DNA of 64,000 nt from an uncultured Clostridia bacterium (lineage in GTDB: Bacteria > Bacillota > Clostridia > TANB77 > UBA1234): positions 37,867-101,866 of the forward strand of contig CAKPEV010000007.1 of the NCBI GenBank assembly GCA_934149405.1. The letters are read 5' to 3'. Below the pieces are notes generated by a model, which made no database searches, was not told the origin of the DNA, and saw only the letters and a program-made list of their open reading frames with translations. Of the stretch, positions 53,462 through 62,796 are shown in pieces; positions within the stretch are counted from its first letter, which is position 1, and each line of letters opens with the position of its first letter. A program made the position numbers and the translations under genes.

Positions 53462-54700
53462 TTATTGAATTTCATTGATATTTACACTCTTTACATGTTC
53501 TATAGGCTTCCATTCAATTTTCTTTTTGGTAAATGCCATCAAGTTTATAAGCGTCCATGAAAAGAAAAATAATGGTGCTGTAATGATTCCTTTCCAAATC
53601 TTCTTTAAACTCTTCTTGTCATGTATCAATGTAAGAACACTAAGCAAAAGCATCACACATAGTGTTAATACACTAATTATTTTTAAAACCTCATTTAACA
53701 TCAAGAATTTATACGGAATCATTGCATATATTATAACTGTTAAAATAAAGTTTATTATGCTTAATAATAACATAGGCATTCCAAATATATAAATACCAGC
53801 ATCTATCATTGTTGGGGTTACGTCTTTTTGTTTAGCCAATTCCGAAAAGTACTCTTTAAAACACTGTATATGGCCAACTGACCATCTTAGTCTTTGTGTC
53901 CAAGATTGTTTAAAACCAAGAGGTTGTTCATCATAAACAATAGCATCCTTCGCCCAACCTATTTTGTATCCTCTAGCTATTGATAAAAGTGACATTTCTA
54001 TATCTTCTGTTATTGTTTTAGAATGCCAACCATTCATTTCTTTTAAAACCGACATTGAAACCATAAAACCAGTACCGTTTATAAGTGGAGATAATCCAAG
54101 CTTATATCTTGAATAATGATAACAACGATTCATGACCCAATAAAACAAAGCATAATTTGCTGTAACCCATGTGTCACCCGCATTTTTAATATCACGATAT
54201 CCTTGTACAATCTTTTCCCCACCACATAATTTCTTATTCATTTCCTTAAAAAAGTCTTTTGAAACGATATTATCTGCATCAAATACACAAAATGCATCAT
54301 AATCATCTGGTTTAGTCTCTAATATTTGATTGAAGAACCATTCTAATGCGAAACCTTTTGTTTTCTTTTCGCTATCGAATCTTTCATACACATAAACGCC
54401 CTCATCTCTAGCTATTTGTGCGGTCTTGTCAGTACAGTTATCAGCAATAACATATATATCTACATATCCTTGCTTATAATTTTGATTTTTCAAGCTTTCT
54501 ATGATATTAGCTATAACCTTTTCCTCATTATGTGCTGGAATAACCGCCATGAATTTATGATTCTTATATTTGTATTCATTACTTATTTTCTTTTTTGTAA
54601 GTCCTATTATGCAAACAACCAACTGATATATGCCAAAAATAGCAAATATAAGTGAAAGCATAACTTGCAAAATCAATAAAACTTCTAGTAATTTAGCCAT
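53462..54700 (-). CDS. Membrane glycosyltransferase family 2 (processive type)
   Basis: 412 residues. An N-terminal membrane helix, a GT2 domain with AVIPAHNEEKVI, FDADN, TITEDIEMS and QRLRWS (the D,D,D,Q(R/Q)xRW pattern of processive synthases), and three C-terminal membrane helices. Similar enzymes make chitin-, PNAG- or hyaluronan-like polymers. No PilZ domain. The following gene may be an accessory. Confidence 0.88.
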   Translation of the reverse strand: MAKLLEVLLILQVMLSLIFAIFGIYQLVVCIIGLTKKKISNEYKYKNHKFMAVIPAHNEEKVIANIIESLKNQNYKQGYVDIYVIADNCTDKTAQIARDEGVYVYERFDSEKKTKGFALEWFFNQILETKPDDYDAFCVFDADNIVSKDFFKEMNKKLCGGEKIVQGYRDIKNAGDTWVTANYALFYWVMNRCYHYSRYKLGLSPLINGTGFMVSMSVLKEMNGWHSKTITEDIEMSLLSIARGYKIGWAKDAIVYDEQPLGFKQSWTQRLRWSVGHIQCFKEYFSELAKQKDVTPTMIDAGIYIFGMPMLLLSIINFILTVIIYAMIPYKFLMLNEVLKIISVLTLCVMLLLSVLTLIHDKKSLKKIWKGIITAPLFFFSWTLINLMAFTKKKIEWKPIEHVKSVNINEIQ

Positions 54701-54859
54701 TTTCTTTCCTTCCTTTTTATAAAAATAAATTTATCTCAAAAGTAACATAATTCTATCATAAGTTTACCATAAAAGCAATATGTTTTACTTTGATTGTTCT
54801 ACTTGAACTAGTACAAATATACCACCTATTTTAATTCATGTCAATATCCATATTTTACA

Positions 54860-55727
54860 TTATTTTTCATAATCCTCTAATTTTCTTATAACTTCCTCTA
54901 TAGAACTACGCGGAGTAGACGCTCCCGCCATAACTCCCACCTTATTGCAATTCTCCATGCTAGTTGTATCAAGCTCATCAGCATCTTCAACAAGTATCGC
55001 CGTTTGACAATTATTTTTTGCTATATCATATAACTTTTTAGTGTTTGAACTATTTTTTCCACCGAATTATTATCATGCAATCAACCTCTTTAGATATTTT
55101 CTCCGTCTCATTTTGCCTTACATTCGTAGCGTTACAAATAGTATTTTTTACTATTACTTCCATTTCGTTCTTAACCGTAGAATTAATTAAATTTATAATA
55201 TTATTGAATTTTTCTACACTATATGTTGTTTGTGCAATAACTAATAATTTTTTTACGCCTTCACTCCTTATATTTTCTAATGCAACAAGTACTTCCTCTA
55301 AAGAATCAAGTATACACGAGTTTTGACCGCAAAAGCTTATAGTCCCTATATTTTCCGGATGAGTTTTATCTCCTAGTAAAAATATATAATAATCGTTTTG
55401 GGCGTATTCTTCTGCAATTTTATGTATTTTTAAAACATTTGGGCATGTATAATCTATAAATTTTATATTTTTCTTTTCTAAATATTCATAATCATTTTTT
55501 CTAATACCGTGTGCTCTTATTATTGAAACACTTTTTGCGTCATTTATATCATTTATAAAAGTTGCCCCATCTTCTTTTAATTTATTCGTCACAGCCTTGT
55601 TATGTACTAATTCGCCAAAGCAAAAAATTTTTTCTTCATTGGCGTTTTTCAAAGTTTCAAAAGCTCCTTCAACAGCTCTTTTTACTCCATAACAAAATCC
55701 CGCACTTTCACCTACTATTATTTCCAT
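54860..55727 (-). pseudogene. ispH: 4-hydroxy-3-methylbut-2-enyl diphosphate reductase (IspH), split by a +1 frameshift
   Basis: The first frame (55727 to about 55062) gives GESAGFCYGV, DYTCPNVLKIH and ICNATNVRQ, i.e. the three Fe-S cysteines. At CMIII the frame moves one base and continues as GGKNSSNTKKLYDIA...VGVMAGASTPRSSIEEV to the stop at 54860, the normal C-terminus with substrate-binding SSNT and ASTP. The extra C creates CGG at 55062-55064. IspH is required in organisms that use the MEP pathway, so an inactive single copy is unlikely. Confidence 0.9.
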
Positions 55728-55782
55728 TTATATTCCTCCTTACACTAATTTTATACGATACAAAGAAAATCTGCAATTCTAT

Positions 55783-55810
55783 TTGTTTTATAAAGCCATT
55801 ATGTTATAAT
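55783..55810 (+). promoter_or_regulatory. Promoter of the SPFH gene
   Basis: TTGTTT and an extended -10 (TGtTATAAT), 16 bp apart. Confidence 0.55.
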
Positions 55811-55846
55811 TAAGCTAGTACAAAAGAAAAAAGGGGGAGATTTTCT

Positions 55847-56422
55847 ATGTCTGACTTTATATTTGATTTATCTTATCCATTATTATTTATATGTTTTTTT
55901 CTCTTTATAATTTTAGGAAAATTTTTTAAGCGAGTACCAGCAAACACTGTTTATATAGTCGATAGAAATACGCACTACTTAAAAACAGTTCAAAAAGGGT
56001 TCTTTCTATTTAATCCTTCAACAGACAAAATAACTACCAAGATATCTACTGTTCCAATAACTATGAGATATTTTGACACTTTTGAAACTGAAGATGGTGC
56101 CTTTCTCAATGTATCATTTGACGTGACATATCATGTAAGAAACATAGAGGATACACTATATAATTTAGAAAAAGTCAGAAGAAGTATTGATGATATCATT
56201 AAATCTTGTATGTATTTTGCAATGCTTACATTAAATTCAAAATTCATCTCAATGATGCTAGTAGAAAAGGCTTTCAAACGTAATTTGGAGGGGCAAGCAA
56301 TGCAAGTCGGAATAGATATAAATTCTTTTCACATCAATAATCTTGTTTATACAACTAATAGACAGGCTTTTAAACCTCACAAAAATTATTCTGATTCAAA
56401 AGATCCAATACAATATGTTTGA
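55847..56422 (+). CDS. Short SPFH/Band 7-like membrane protein
   Basis: 191 residues. One N-terminal membrane helix (about 9-27), then the SPFH start (VPANTVYIVDRNTHYLKTVQKGFFLFNP) and middle (FLNVSFDVTYHVRNIEDTLYNL). The family usually continues into a long coiled coil, which is missing here. Might be a trimmed family member or a specific short form. It has its own promoter and terminator. Confidence 0.75.
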   Translation: MSDFIFDLSYPLLFICFFLFIILGKFFKRVPANTVYIVDRNTHYLKTVQKGFFLFNPSTDKITTKISTVPITMRYFDTFETEDGAFLNVSFDVTYHVRNIEDTLYNLEKVRRSIDDIIKSCMYFAMLTLNSKFISMMLVEKAFKRNLEGQAMQVGIDINSFHINNLVYTTNRQAFKPHKNYSDSKDPIQYV

Positions 56423-56459
56423 GGCATTCATTTTTATAATATTAAAAAACTATAAATAA

Positions 56460-56498
56460 AAAGTTGGTAATATAATTCAATTATACTTTACCAACTTT
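56460..56498. terminator. Terminator after the SPFH gene
   Basis: An 11-bp stem (aaagttggtaa/ttaccaacttt) with inner pairing. T-rich on both flanks, so it may also serve dut. Confidence 0.8.
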
Positions 56499-56527
56499 AT
56501 TTTTATGTTTTAATCACTACACTATTA

Positions 56528-57043
56528 TTATGCCTTCTTATCTGTACTACCAAAACCGCCCATTCTTTTTCCATCGGCATTATCATCATCTGTTATTAAA
56601 AACTTTTGGAAGAACCCTTGTCCAGCAACTTCATGCTTTTTTATAGTTACATCAACAGGGAAAAAATTATAATATGCAAACATTATGTGACCATCATTAT
56701 CAGGATTTTCATAATAATCACTTTCAACTACTCCTATACTATTTGCAAGTACAAGTCCTTTTTTACCTGGATGTGAACTACGATTGGCTAAAAACAAGCC
56801 CTCATCCTCATTAAAATATGACTTTATCCCTGTTTTTATCAGGGTTGGCTTGAATGTCTCATACTCGTTATTGCCTTTTAAAAATTTTCCGACATTTGAA
56901 AAGACTGTTCTCCAAATGCTTGGAATAACTGTATCTTCAGCAGCCTCTATGTCATAACCAACAGAATTTTTAGTCTTTCTAACTGGTAAATTAATATCTT
57001 TATCTTCAAATCCTTTACATATCTCAAATCCTCTATTTTTCAT
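56528..57043 (-). CDS. dut: dUTP diphosphatase (trimeric dUTPase family)
   Basis: 171 residues. Motifs SVGYDIEAAEDTVIP, FLANRSSHPGKKGLVLANSIGVVESDYY, GQGFFQKF and the P-loop-like end RMGGFGSTDK follow the family order. An insertion of about 20 residues (WRTVFSNVGKFLKGNNEYE) lies between motifs 1 and 2. It removes dUTP to keep uracil out of DNA, which complements ung and nfo in this window. Confidence 0.88.
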   Translation of the reverse strand: MKNRGFEICKGFEDKDINLPVRKTKNSVGYDIEAAEDTVIPSIWRTVFSNVGKFLKGNNEYETFKPTLIKTGIKSYFNEDEGLFLANRSSHPGKKGLVLANSIGVVESDYYENPDNDGHIMFAYYNFFPVDVTIKKHEVAGQGFFQKFLITDDDNADGKRMGGFGSTDKKA

Positions 57044-57171
57044 ACATATCTCTCCTTTGTATTATCTAATAATAAAAGTATATTATAAATTTATTGATAC
57101 GTCTATAATGATTTTTTATTAATAATATGCTAGAATGTTGTTAGAATAAATATATAAAGGAGTTTTTTAAT

Positions 57172-58002
57172 ATGTTAAATATAGGTTGTCACTTATCTGC
57201 TTCAAAAGGTTATTATAATATGGGAAAAGAAGCAGTTTCAATTGGTGCAAATACATTCCAATTTTTTACTAGAAACCCAAGAGGCGGAAAAGCAAAAGAA
57301 GTTGATATAAAAGATGTTGAAAAGTTTTTAAATCTTGCAAATGAAAATGATTTTTGCAAAATTTTAGCTCACGCACCATATACAATTAATGTTTGCTCTG
57401 CTGATGAAAATATACGTAAATTTGGAATCGATACTATGAAAGATGATTTAAAGAATTTAGAGTTCGTTCCAGGAAATATGTATAATTTTCATCCTGGAAG
57501 TCATGTAGGACAAGGTGAAGAAGTCGGAATAAAGTTGATTATTGAAGCTTTAAATGATGTTTTAAATGAAAATCAACAAACTACCGTATTATTAGAAACT
57601 ATGGCTGGAAAAGGCACAGAAGTAGGTAAAACTTTTGAACAATTAAAACAAATTATTGATGGTGTTAATTTAAAAGATAAATTAGGCGTATGCCTTGATA
57701 CATGTCATATTTATGATGCTGGATACGATATCGTTAACGATTTAGATGGAGTTTTAAATAAATTCGATACTGTAATTGGACTTGATAAACTAAAAGCCAT
57801 ACATTTAAATGATGATAAAAATCCTTTTGGTAGTCACAAAGATAGACACGAGAAAATTGGTGAAGGTTCAATAGGAATAGAAGCATTTGAAAAAATAATA
57901 AATCATCCTAAATTGCGTAACTTACCTTTCTATCTTGAAACGCCAAACGAATTAGATGGTTATGCAAAAGAAATCGCACTTTTAAAAAATTTATATAAAT
58001 AA
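57172..58002 (+). CDS. nfo: Endonuclease IV
   Basis: 276 residues. GCHLSASKGYYNMGKEA, FNFHPGSH-like YNFHPGSHVGQG, LETMAGKGTEVG, CLDTCHIYDAGYD and HLNDDKNPFGSHKDRHEKIGEGSIG contain the three-zinc ligands. It cleaves abasic sites in DNA. Strong RBS; no terminator hairpin is clear. Confidence 0.96.
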   Translation: MLNIGCHLSASKGYYNMGKEAVSIGANTFQFFTRNPRGGKAKEVDIKDVEKFLNLANENDFCKILAHAPYTINVCSADENIRKFGIDTMKDDLKNLEFVPGNMYNFHPGSHVGQGEEVGIKLIIEALNDVLNENQQTTVLLETMAGKGTEVGKTFEQLKQIIDGVNLKDKLGVCLDTCHIYDAGYDIVNDLDGVLNKFDTVIGLDKLKAIHLNDDKNPFGSHKDRHEKIGEGSIGIEAFEKIINHPKLRNLPFYLETPNELDGYAKEIALLKNLYK

Positions 58003-58109
58003 AAACACCATAAACTTCCATGACTAAAATTTTAATTTAGGTACATCATATATATTGAAAAGAGAAAACATCTTTTCAAATGATTAATCATTATTCGGAG
58101 GTGAATATA

Positions 58110-58310
58110 ATGGCAAAATCAAACTCTTATGAAGTACCTGGAGCTAAAGAAGCTATGAACAAATTTAAACAAGAAGTAGCTAGCGAAGTTGGTGTTAACT
58201 TAAAGCAAGGTTACAACGGTGATTTAACTTCTAAACAAGCTGGAACAATCGGTGGTAACATGGTTAAGAAGATGATTCATCAAGCTGAAAGCCAAATGTC
58301 TGGTAAATAA
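58110..58310 (+). CDS. ssp: Alpha/beta-type small acid-soluble spore protein
   Basis: 66 residues from the ATG after GGAGGTG. The conserved pattern GAKEAMNKFKQEVASEVGV and TSKQAGTIGGNMVKKMIHQAE, with the GPR protease cleavage region, marks an alpha/beta SASP, which coats DNA in spores. A GGT-rich, highly expressed style. Sigma-G control is expected, but I cannot place the promoter firmly. Confidence 0.94.
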   Translation: MAKSNSYEVPGAKEAMNKFKQEVASEVGVNLKQGYNGDLTSKQAGTIGGNMVKKMIHQAESQMSGK

Positions 58311-58379
58311 GCATATATTAAGGAATAGCAATCCATTAGTAGAAAGTTAAATAAAATAACTATTTCTTATTTGATATAA

Positions 58380-58412
58380 AAAGAGTAACTTACGAAAAAT
58401 AAGTTATTCTTT
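58380..58412 (+). terminator. Terminator of the SASP gene
   Basis: A 13-bp stem with one G-U pair (58380-58392 with 58400-58412) and a run of Ts. Confidence 0.85.
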
Positions 58413-58453
58413 TTTTATATAGTGAATTTTGAGTATATCTTTTATGTATTTAC

Positions 58454-58483
58454 TTGACTTTTAAAGCAAAAAGCTTATATAAT
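58454..58483 (+). promoter_or_regulatory. Promoter of sigH
   Basis: TTGACT and TATAAT are 18 bp apart, 33 bp before the TTG start. Confidence 0.7.
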
Positions 58484-58516
58484 ACAGATTGTAATTACTT
58501 TTAGGAGGTTACAGCA

Positions 58517-59164
58517 TTGGAAAAGAACTTAGTTGATGATTTAGACACCAATAAAATGCAAAATGAATTAGATAATAACTACATACATGAAATAAAAAAA
58601 GGAAATGTCGACGCATTAAACAAGATTATGGAAAAATACAAAACATATGTGTATTTAAAAGCAAAGCCTTTCTTTATGGTTGGTGCTGAAAAAGAAGACA
58701 TCATCCAAGAAGGAATGATAGGCCTTTTTAAGGCTATAAAAGGTTATGATTGTGATAAAGATGTATCATTTAAATCTTTTGCCGATTTATGCATAAAAAG
58801 ACAAATAATGACTGCCATTAAAACTTCGACAAGACAAAAACATATTCCTTTAAATTCATATGTCTCATTAAATAAAACCGCTTTCGATGAAGATGATGAT
58901 AGGGCTATTATAGAAATGATAGATACAGACACCGTTCCGGATCCTCTTGAAACCGTTACAACCAAGGAGAAATACCAAAAAATAGGTACAAAGATGACAG
59001 AAGTTTTAAGCGATTTTGAGCAAAAAGTTTTCAGCGAATACATAAATGGAGAATCTTATGTTGATATAGCACGCAAATTAGATTCACACCCAAAAGCTGT
59101 TGATAATGCTGTACAAAGAATAAAGAAAAAATTTGAAAAATACATATTAGATGATGAAAAATAA
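58517..59164 (+). CDS. sigH: Sigma factor H (early sporulation)
   Basis: 215 residues from a TTG start 7 nt after AGGAGG. Region 2 contains IQEGMIGLFKAIKGYDCDKDVSFKSFADLCIKRQIMTAIKTSTRQKHIPLNSYVSLNK, which is characteristic of SigH, and region 4 is LSDFEQKVFSEYINGESYVDIARKLDSHPKAVDNAVQRIKKK. SigH activates spo0A and other early sporulation genes. The usual upstream rlmB and yacP are not adjacent. Confidence 0.95.
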   Translation: MEKNLVDDLDTNKMQNELDNNYIHEIKKGNVDALNKIMEKYKTYVYLKAKPFFMVGAEKEDIIQEGMIGLFKAIKGYDCDKDVSFKSFADLCIKRQIMTAIKTSTRQKHIPLNSYVSLNKTAFDEDDDRAIIEMIDTDTVPDPLETVTTKEKYQKIGTKMTEVLSDFEQKVFSEYINGESYVDIARKLDSHPKAVDNAVQRIKKKFEKYILDDEK

Positions 59165-59199
59165 AAGCTAGCCAAACATTCTCAGTTGACTAGCTTTTA
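59162..59199. terminator. Terminator of sigH
   Basis: A perfect 10-bp stem (taaaagctag/ctagctttta). Confidence 0.85.
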
Positions 59200-59226
59200 T
59201 TTAATGTTTATTTTAAAATATTATTT

Positions 59227-59922
59227 TTACTTCTTCTCTTCTAAACTTCTATTTATCATTATAGCAACTTCTTGCCTTGTCGCAAACATTTTAGGTTTTG
59301 TTCCGTCTGTAATCTTTTTATCAATAGCTTTTGTTAATTCATCTTTTGCCCATTCCGCTGGAGTATCATCATCATTCATGGCTTCTATCAATTTTGTTAA
59401 TGCTGTTTTTACTTTCTCCTCTCCGTATTTATCTGATAATTCTTTTAACATTTTTTCATCCCCCATTTTCCATTTTATATTTTTAAAACTATTTAACGGA
59501 AAATTTTTGCCAGGACAAGCTGTCTTGCCAATATCTTTGTGCCCAATAATTTCAACATCAGGTGACACAAGTGCCAGCAAATATTCTATCAGCTTTTTGC
59601 CACTCTCTATTTGTTTTTGTGTCGGATTTGTATTTTCAAAATTTCCAGCAAAACAAACGTGTATAGAATTATAGTTATACCCTGTTGCACCTGCTCCAAC
59701 ATTTAAACCTCTTCCCTCAAAAATCGTTCCATCTCGATTTATAAAAAAGTTATATCCTATCCCAATCCAGCCATTTGTATTTTTATGAAAATTATGCACG
59801 CTATATACATCCCAGCTAGGATGTGCAGTATGATGAACCATTATATACTTTATTTTCGCCATATTTAGCTTCTTAAGTTTGCCATTCCACTTTAAATTGA
59901 CTTTCTTTATATCTAACATCAT
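59227..59922 (-). CDS. N-acetylmuramoyl-L-alanine amidase (PGRP/amidase_2)
   Basis: 231 residues. The zinc site is formed by MVHHTAHPSW, FHKNTNGWIGIGYNFFINRDGTI and GHKDIGKTACPGKNF. A C-terminal stretch (DDTPAEWAKDELTKAIDKKITDG...ATRQEVAIMINR) has the pattern of an SLH-like repeat that often targets the wall. No signal peptide, so release may need a holin or an unconventional route, as for endolysins. No other phage genes are nearby. Confidence 0.9.
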   Translation of the reverse strand: MMLDIKKVNLKWNGKLKKLNMAKIKYIMVHHTAHPSWDVYSVHNFHKNTNGWIGIGYNFFINRDGTIFEGRGLNVGAGATGYNYNSIHVCFAGNFENTNPTQKQIESGKKLIEYLLALVSPDVEIIGHKDIGKTACPGKNFPLNSFKNIKWKMGDEKMLKELSDKYGEEKVKTALTKLIEAMNDDDTPAEWAKDELTKAIDKKITDGTKPKMFATRQEVAIMINRSLEEKK

Positions 59923-60129
59923 TTCACATCCTTTACATACATAAATTTATCATTGTATGTATTAGAATCGCACCTGTTTTATATATATAACTATGCTAAA
60001 ATTATAAAAATATTCTTACAATTTTTTACCTTAAATAACATGCACTTGACTTTTATGTAAACATGTTATATACTTTCTTCATGCAAAATATTTTTTTAAT
60101 CACTTTTACAATTAAAAGGAGTTTACATT

Positions 60130-60615
60130 ATGAAAAAAACAAGCAATGTAACAATCTCTATTTCTAGGAATGCCTTTAATACAAATGAAGTGTTACACGA
60201 CATTCAGCTTGGCGTCATAAGGCCAAATGCAATCTCTTGGGCAGCAGAAAACGGTTATACTGAAATTGCAAAATCACTCATCAACCTTGGCGCAAACATC
60301 AACGAAAATTCAAACTACCCCTTAGAGTTATCTTGTAAAAATGGTCACACAGAAATAGTTAGAATGTTAATCGAGGCAGGCGCAAAGCCTAGCACAAGCC
60401 ATGATAAAGATTACTGCCTCAGAATTGCCGCATTTCATGGTTATACCGCGATAGTAAAATTACTTTTGAATGCTGGTGCCAACCCTCTAGCAAACGATTA
60501 TTGCGCATTAAGTTTAGCACTAAATGGAGGTTATATGGATGTTGTAGAACTTTTAATCAACTCTATATGCCAAATAAGAACCTCTATAAATGCAAATACA
60601 CCAATAGAAAGATAA
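60130..60615 (+). CDS. Ankyrin-repeat protein
   Basis: 161 residues after AAAAGGAG. About four ankyrin repeats (AISWAAENGYTEIAKSLINLGANIN, YPLELSCKNGHTEIVRMLIEAGAKP, YCLRIAAFHGYTAIVKLLLNAGANP, CALSLALNGGYMDVVELL) follow a 25-residue start. No signal peptide. Binds proteins; no partner predicted. Confidence 0.88.
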   Translation: MKKTSNVTISISRNAFNTNEVLHDIQLGVIRPNAISWAAENGYTEIAKSLINLGANINENSNYPLELSCKNGHTEIVRMLIEAGAKPSTSHDKDYCLRIAAFHGYTAIVKLLLNAGANPLANDYCALSLALNGGYMDVVELLINSICQIRTSINANTPIER

Positions 60616-60621
60616 AGTTAT

Positions 60622-60664
60622 AAAAATATCCATCATAGAATTAATTTCTAAAATGGATATTTTT
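60622..60664 (+). terminator. Terminator of the ankyrin gene
   Basis: A perfect 12-bp stem (aaaaatatccat/atggatattttt) with a 19-nt loop. Confidence 0.8.
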
Positions 60665-60683
60665 TATATTATATAAAAAACAC

Positions 60684-60713
60684 TTAACAATCAATAAAGA
60701 TGTATGCTATAAT
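60684..60713 (+). promoter_or_regulatory. Promoter of tRNA-Thr
   Basis: TTAACA and TATAAT are 18 bp apart, 16 bp before the tRNA. Confidence 0.7.
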
Positions 60714-60729
60714 ACTTCATGTAGCGTGT

Positions 60730-60805
60730 GCTTCCATAGCTCAGCTGGCAGAGTGCGTCCTTGGTAAGGACGAGGTCACGGGTTCGACTCCCGTTGGAAG
60801 CTCCA
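60730..60805 (+). tRNA. tRNA-Thr (anticodon GGT)
   Basis: A complete cloverleaf with acceptor gcttcca/tggaagc, loop ttGGTaa, T loop ttcgact and encoded CCA. Confidence 0.95.
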
Positions 60806-60925
60806 TATTGAAATAAAGACAAAAGCTAGTCGAATCAAGTATTTGACTAGCTTTTATTTTACGCTTTTCGTGGCAAATTATTTTCCGTTTCGTATGATTT
60901 TTCATTATTTATTGCATTATAACTA

Positions 60926-61954
60926 TTATTTTATTTCAATACTAATTTTCCCACTACCTTTTTCATATAAAAACTCTGCTTTTCCACCATTTACAAATGT
61001 TAGCTGTGGCATAACATGTCCAAAATCAACATCATATATAACTGGAACATTCATATCATCAAAAACACTATGCAAAACATCTTCATATGTAAAGTCTCCT
61101 ATTGCTGAATTTGCTCTCGTTCTTCCTATCAAAAACCCTTTTGCATTCTTAAACCAACCTGCCATCTTCATTTGCCACAATGACCTATAAAGTTCACAGA
61201 CTGTCATCTCGCAATTTTCTAAGTACCAAATCATACCTTCATCAAACTGCTCGCAAAAACTTTTTGTATTATCAAAAGGTGTTCCTGCTATAATTTTCAA
61301 AACATCTATACAACCTCCTATTAGCCTTCCTCTTAATGTTTCAGTGTCTTTGTTATATAAATTCTTATACTGTACTTTTTCAGTTAAGTTGTATGGTTCT
61401 AATTCTTTTCCGTCCTCTCTATTTATAGAATAACTTTCGTACATCTCAAAATTGCTTTGAACACTAGGCTTATCACATTCCTCCAGCATTTTTATTGTTC
61501 TTGTTAGCGATTCATGTAAATCTCTCATTCCATATGATGAAAAATTATTTGCATGAATTGTTGGAATGTTAAAATTAGTTGTTAGATAAAAAAGCAATAA
61601 ACTTGTATCAGAAAAGCCTTGAACCCACTTAGGCTCATATTTTTTTATAGTTTCTCTGTCAACAAATGGAAGCATTTCCATTAAAAATTCTCCGCCACGT
61701 GCTGTTATAATTAACTTTACTTTTTCATTTTTCCATAAATCTAAAATTTCTTTTGCTCTTTCTTCTCCGCTTGAACTTACTAGTTTTTCACATTCTCTAA
61801 CATTCTTAGTTTCTATAATATCAAAGCCCATTGACTTAATATTTTTTATTGCATTTTCTAATTTATTTAACCCCGCATTATCCTCTAACCCAGCTGATGT
61901 AGCTGTAACTCCTATACAGTCACCATTTTTTAACTTTTGTGGTACTCTTAACAT
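60926..61954 (-). CDS. S66 family peptidase (LD-carboxypeptidase/MccF-like)
   Basis: 342 residues. The nucleophile elbow KWVQGFSDTSLLL (GxSD), ITARGGEF (start of the fold) and the late His region DVDFGHVMPQLT give the S66 triad. Family members cut murein tetrapeptides between L- and D-centres (LdcA) or deactivate microcin C-type compounds (MccF). The sequence GRLIGGCIDVLKIIAGTPFD is shared by both. Located directly downstream of the ATP-grasp gene, 12 nt away. Confidence 0.88.
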   Translation of the reverse strand: MLRVPQKLKNGDCIGVTATSAGLEDNAGLNKLENAIKNIKSMGFDIIETKNVRECEKLVSSSGEERAKEILDLWKNEKVKLIITARGGEFLMEMLPFVDRETIKKYEPKWVQGFSDTSLLLFYLTTNFNIPTIHANNFSSYGMRDLHESLTRTIKMLEECDKPSVQSNFEMYESYSINREDGKELEPYNLTEKVQYKNLYNKDTETLRGRLIGGCIDVLKIIAGTPFDNTKSFCEQFDEGMIWYLENCEMTVCELYRSLWQMKMAGWFKNAKGFLIGRTRANSAIGDFTYEDVLHSVFDDMNVPVIYDVDFGHVMPQLTFVNGGKAEFLYEKGSGKISIEIK

Positions 61955-61966
61955 TCTTTTCTCCTC

Positions 61967-62773
61967 TTATTCTAACATTTTTTCAATTGCTTCCTTATAG
62001 ATCGACTTTGCAATTTCTCTACCATTAGCAACAAACTTTGTATATTTATTTATTGTAACGCCAGAGTTTACCTCTATTACCATTAGTTCACCAGTTTTCA
62101 ATTTTATTATATCAACGCTTGCAAATCTTATATTTAATTCTTTCACAACTTTTCTAGCAAGGTTTGTAAGCTCTTCTTTTAAATCATCTGGTACATCTTC
62201 TATAACTTCCGCCCCTTGGCTTAAATTATTTCTCCATTCTCCGCTTTTAGGTCTTTTACCATAAATCAATTTTATCTCATCATCTAGGCAAATTACTCTA
62301 TATTCCGTATCAATTTCATAAAATGGACATAAGCTTGCCGACTCTTTATTTTTAAATATCTTTCTAAGCTTATTTGAAAAATCAAAATAACTTTTGCACA
62401 AATATACATCATTACCACATGAGCCCTCATTTGCTTTTAGTACAACTTTACCATTTGATTGATTTTTGATATATTTTTTTATTTCATTTTTTGATTCAAA
62501 ATCAGAGACAAAACCTTTTCTAAACTTAGGATTAAAAATCATATTGTGCTCAATTATTGGTATATTGGCTCTTTTTAACACTTCATATGTTGCGTATTTG
62601 TCTGATGCAATGTTTACGGATGTTATAGAATTTATTGAAAATCTAGTTCCAACTATGTAAGCAATTTTATCATTTTTCTCCAATCTAATTATCCAGTCTC
62701 TTGAAAGTAAAGTATACTTTATATTCTCCTCATCGCAAATCTCTTTTACAATGCCTTTTAAAAAATCTAACAT
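61967..62773 (-). CDS. ATP-grasp ligase-like protein
   Basis: 268 residues. The ATP-grasp core shows KVVLKANEGSCGNDVYL, the metal region DVDIIK-like ASVDIIKLKTGELMVIEVNSGVTINKY (D..E.N), and YRVICLDDEI. RimK- or cyanophycin-like folds share this. The substrate is unknown; the neighbours suggest an amino-acid or peptide ligase active on a peptide that the S66 enzyme handles. Confidence 0.8.
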   Translation of the reverse strand: MLDFLKGIVKEICDEENIKYTLLSRDWIIRLEKNDKIAYIVGTRFSINSITSVNIASDKYATYEVLKRANIPIIEHNMIFNPKFRKGFVSDFESKNEIKKYIKNQSNGKVVLKANEGSCGNDVYLCKSYFDFSNKLRKIFKNKESASLCPFYEIDTEYRVICLDDEIKLIYGKRPKSGEWRNNLSQGAEVIEDVPDDLKEELTNLARKVVKELNIRFASVDIIKLKTGELMVIEVNSGVTINKYTKFVANGREIAKSIYKEAIEKMLE

Positions 62774-62796
62774 TATGCTCTCCTTTAAAGTTATTT

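Noticed and set aside
17754..55064. CGG as an unassigned or reassigned codon
   Set aside because: Six in-frame CGG codons occur in other likely genes (33133, 40782 twice, 47397, 47979 twice), so at most a context-dependent effect remains.
58020..58110. Sigma-G promoter before the SASP gene
   Set aside because: Only loose CATATA-type matches were found, with no confident -35 partner.
59186..59674. 162-codon plus-strand frame
   Set aside because: Antisense to the amidase gene, which has intact catalytic motifs.
59227..59922. Prophage endolysin
   Set aside because: The amidase could be one, but no holin, portal, tail or integrase genes are near, so a prophage is not supported.
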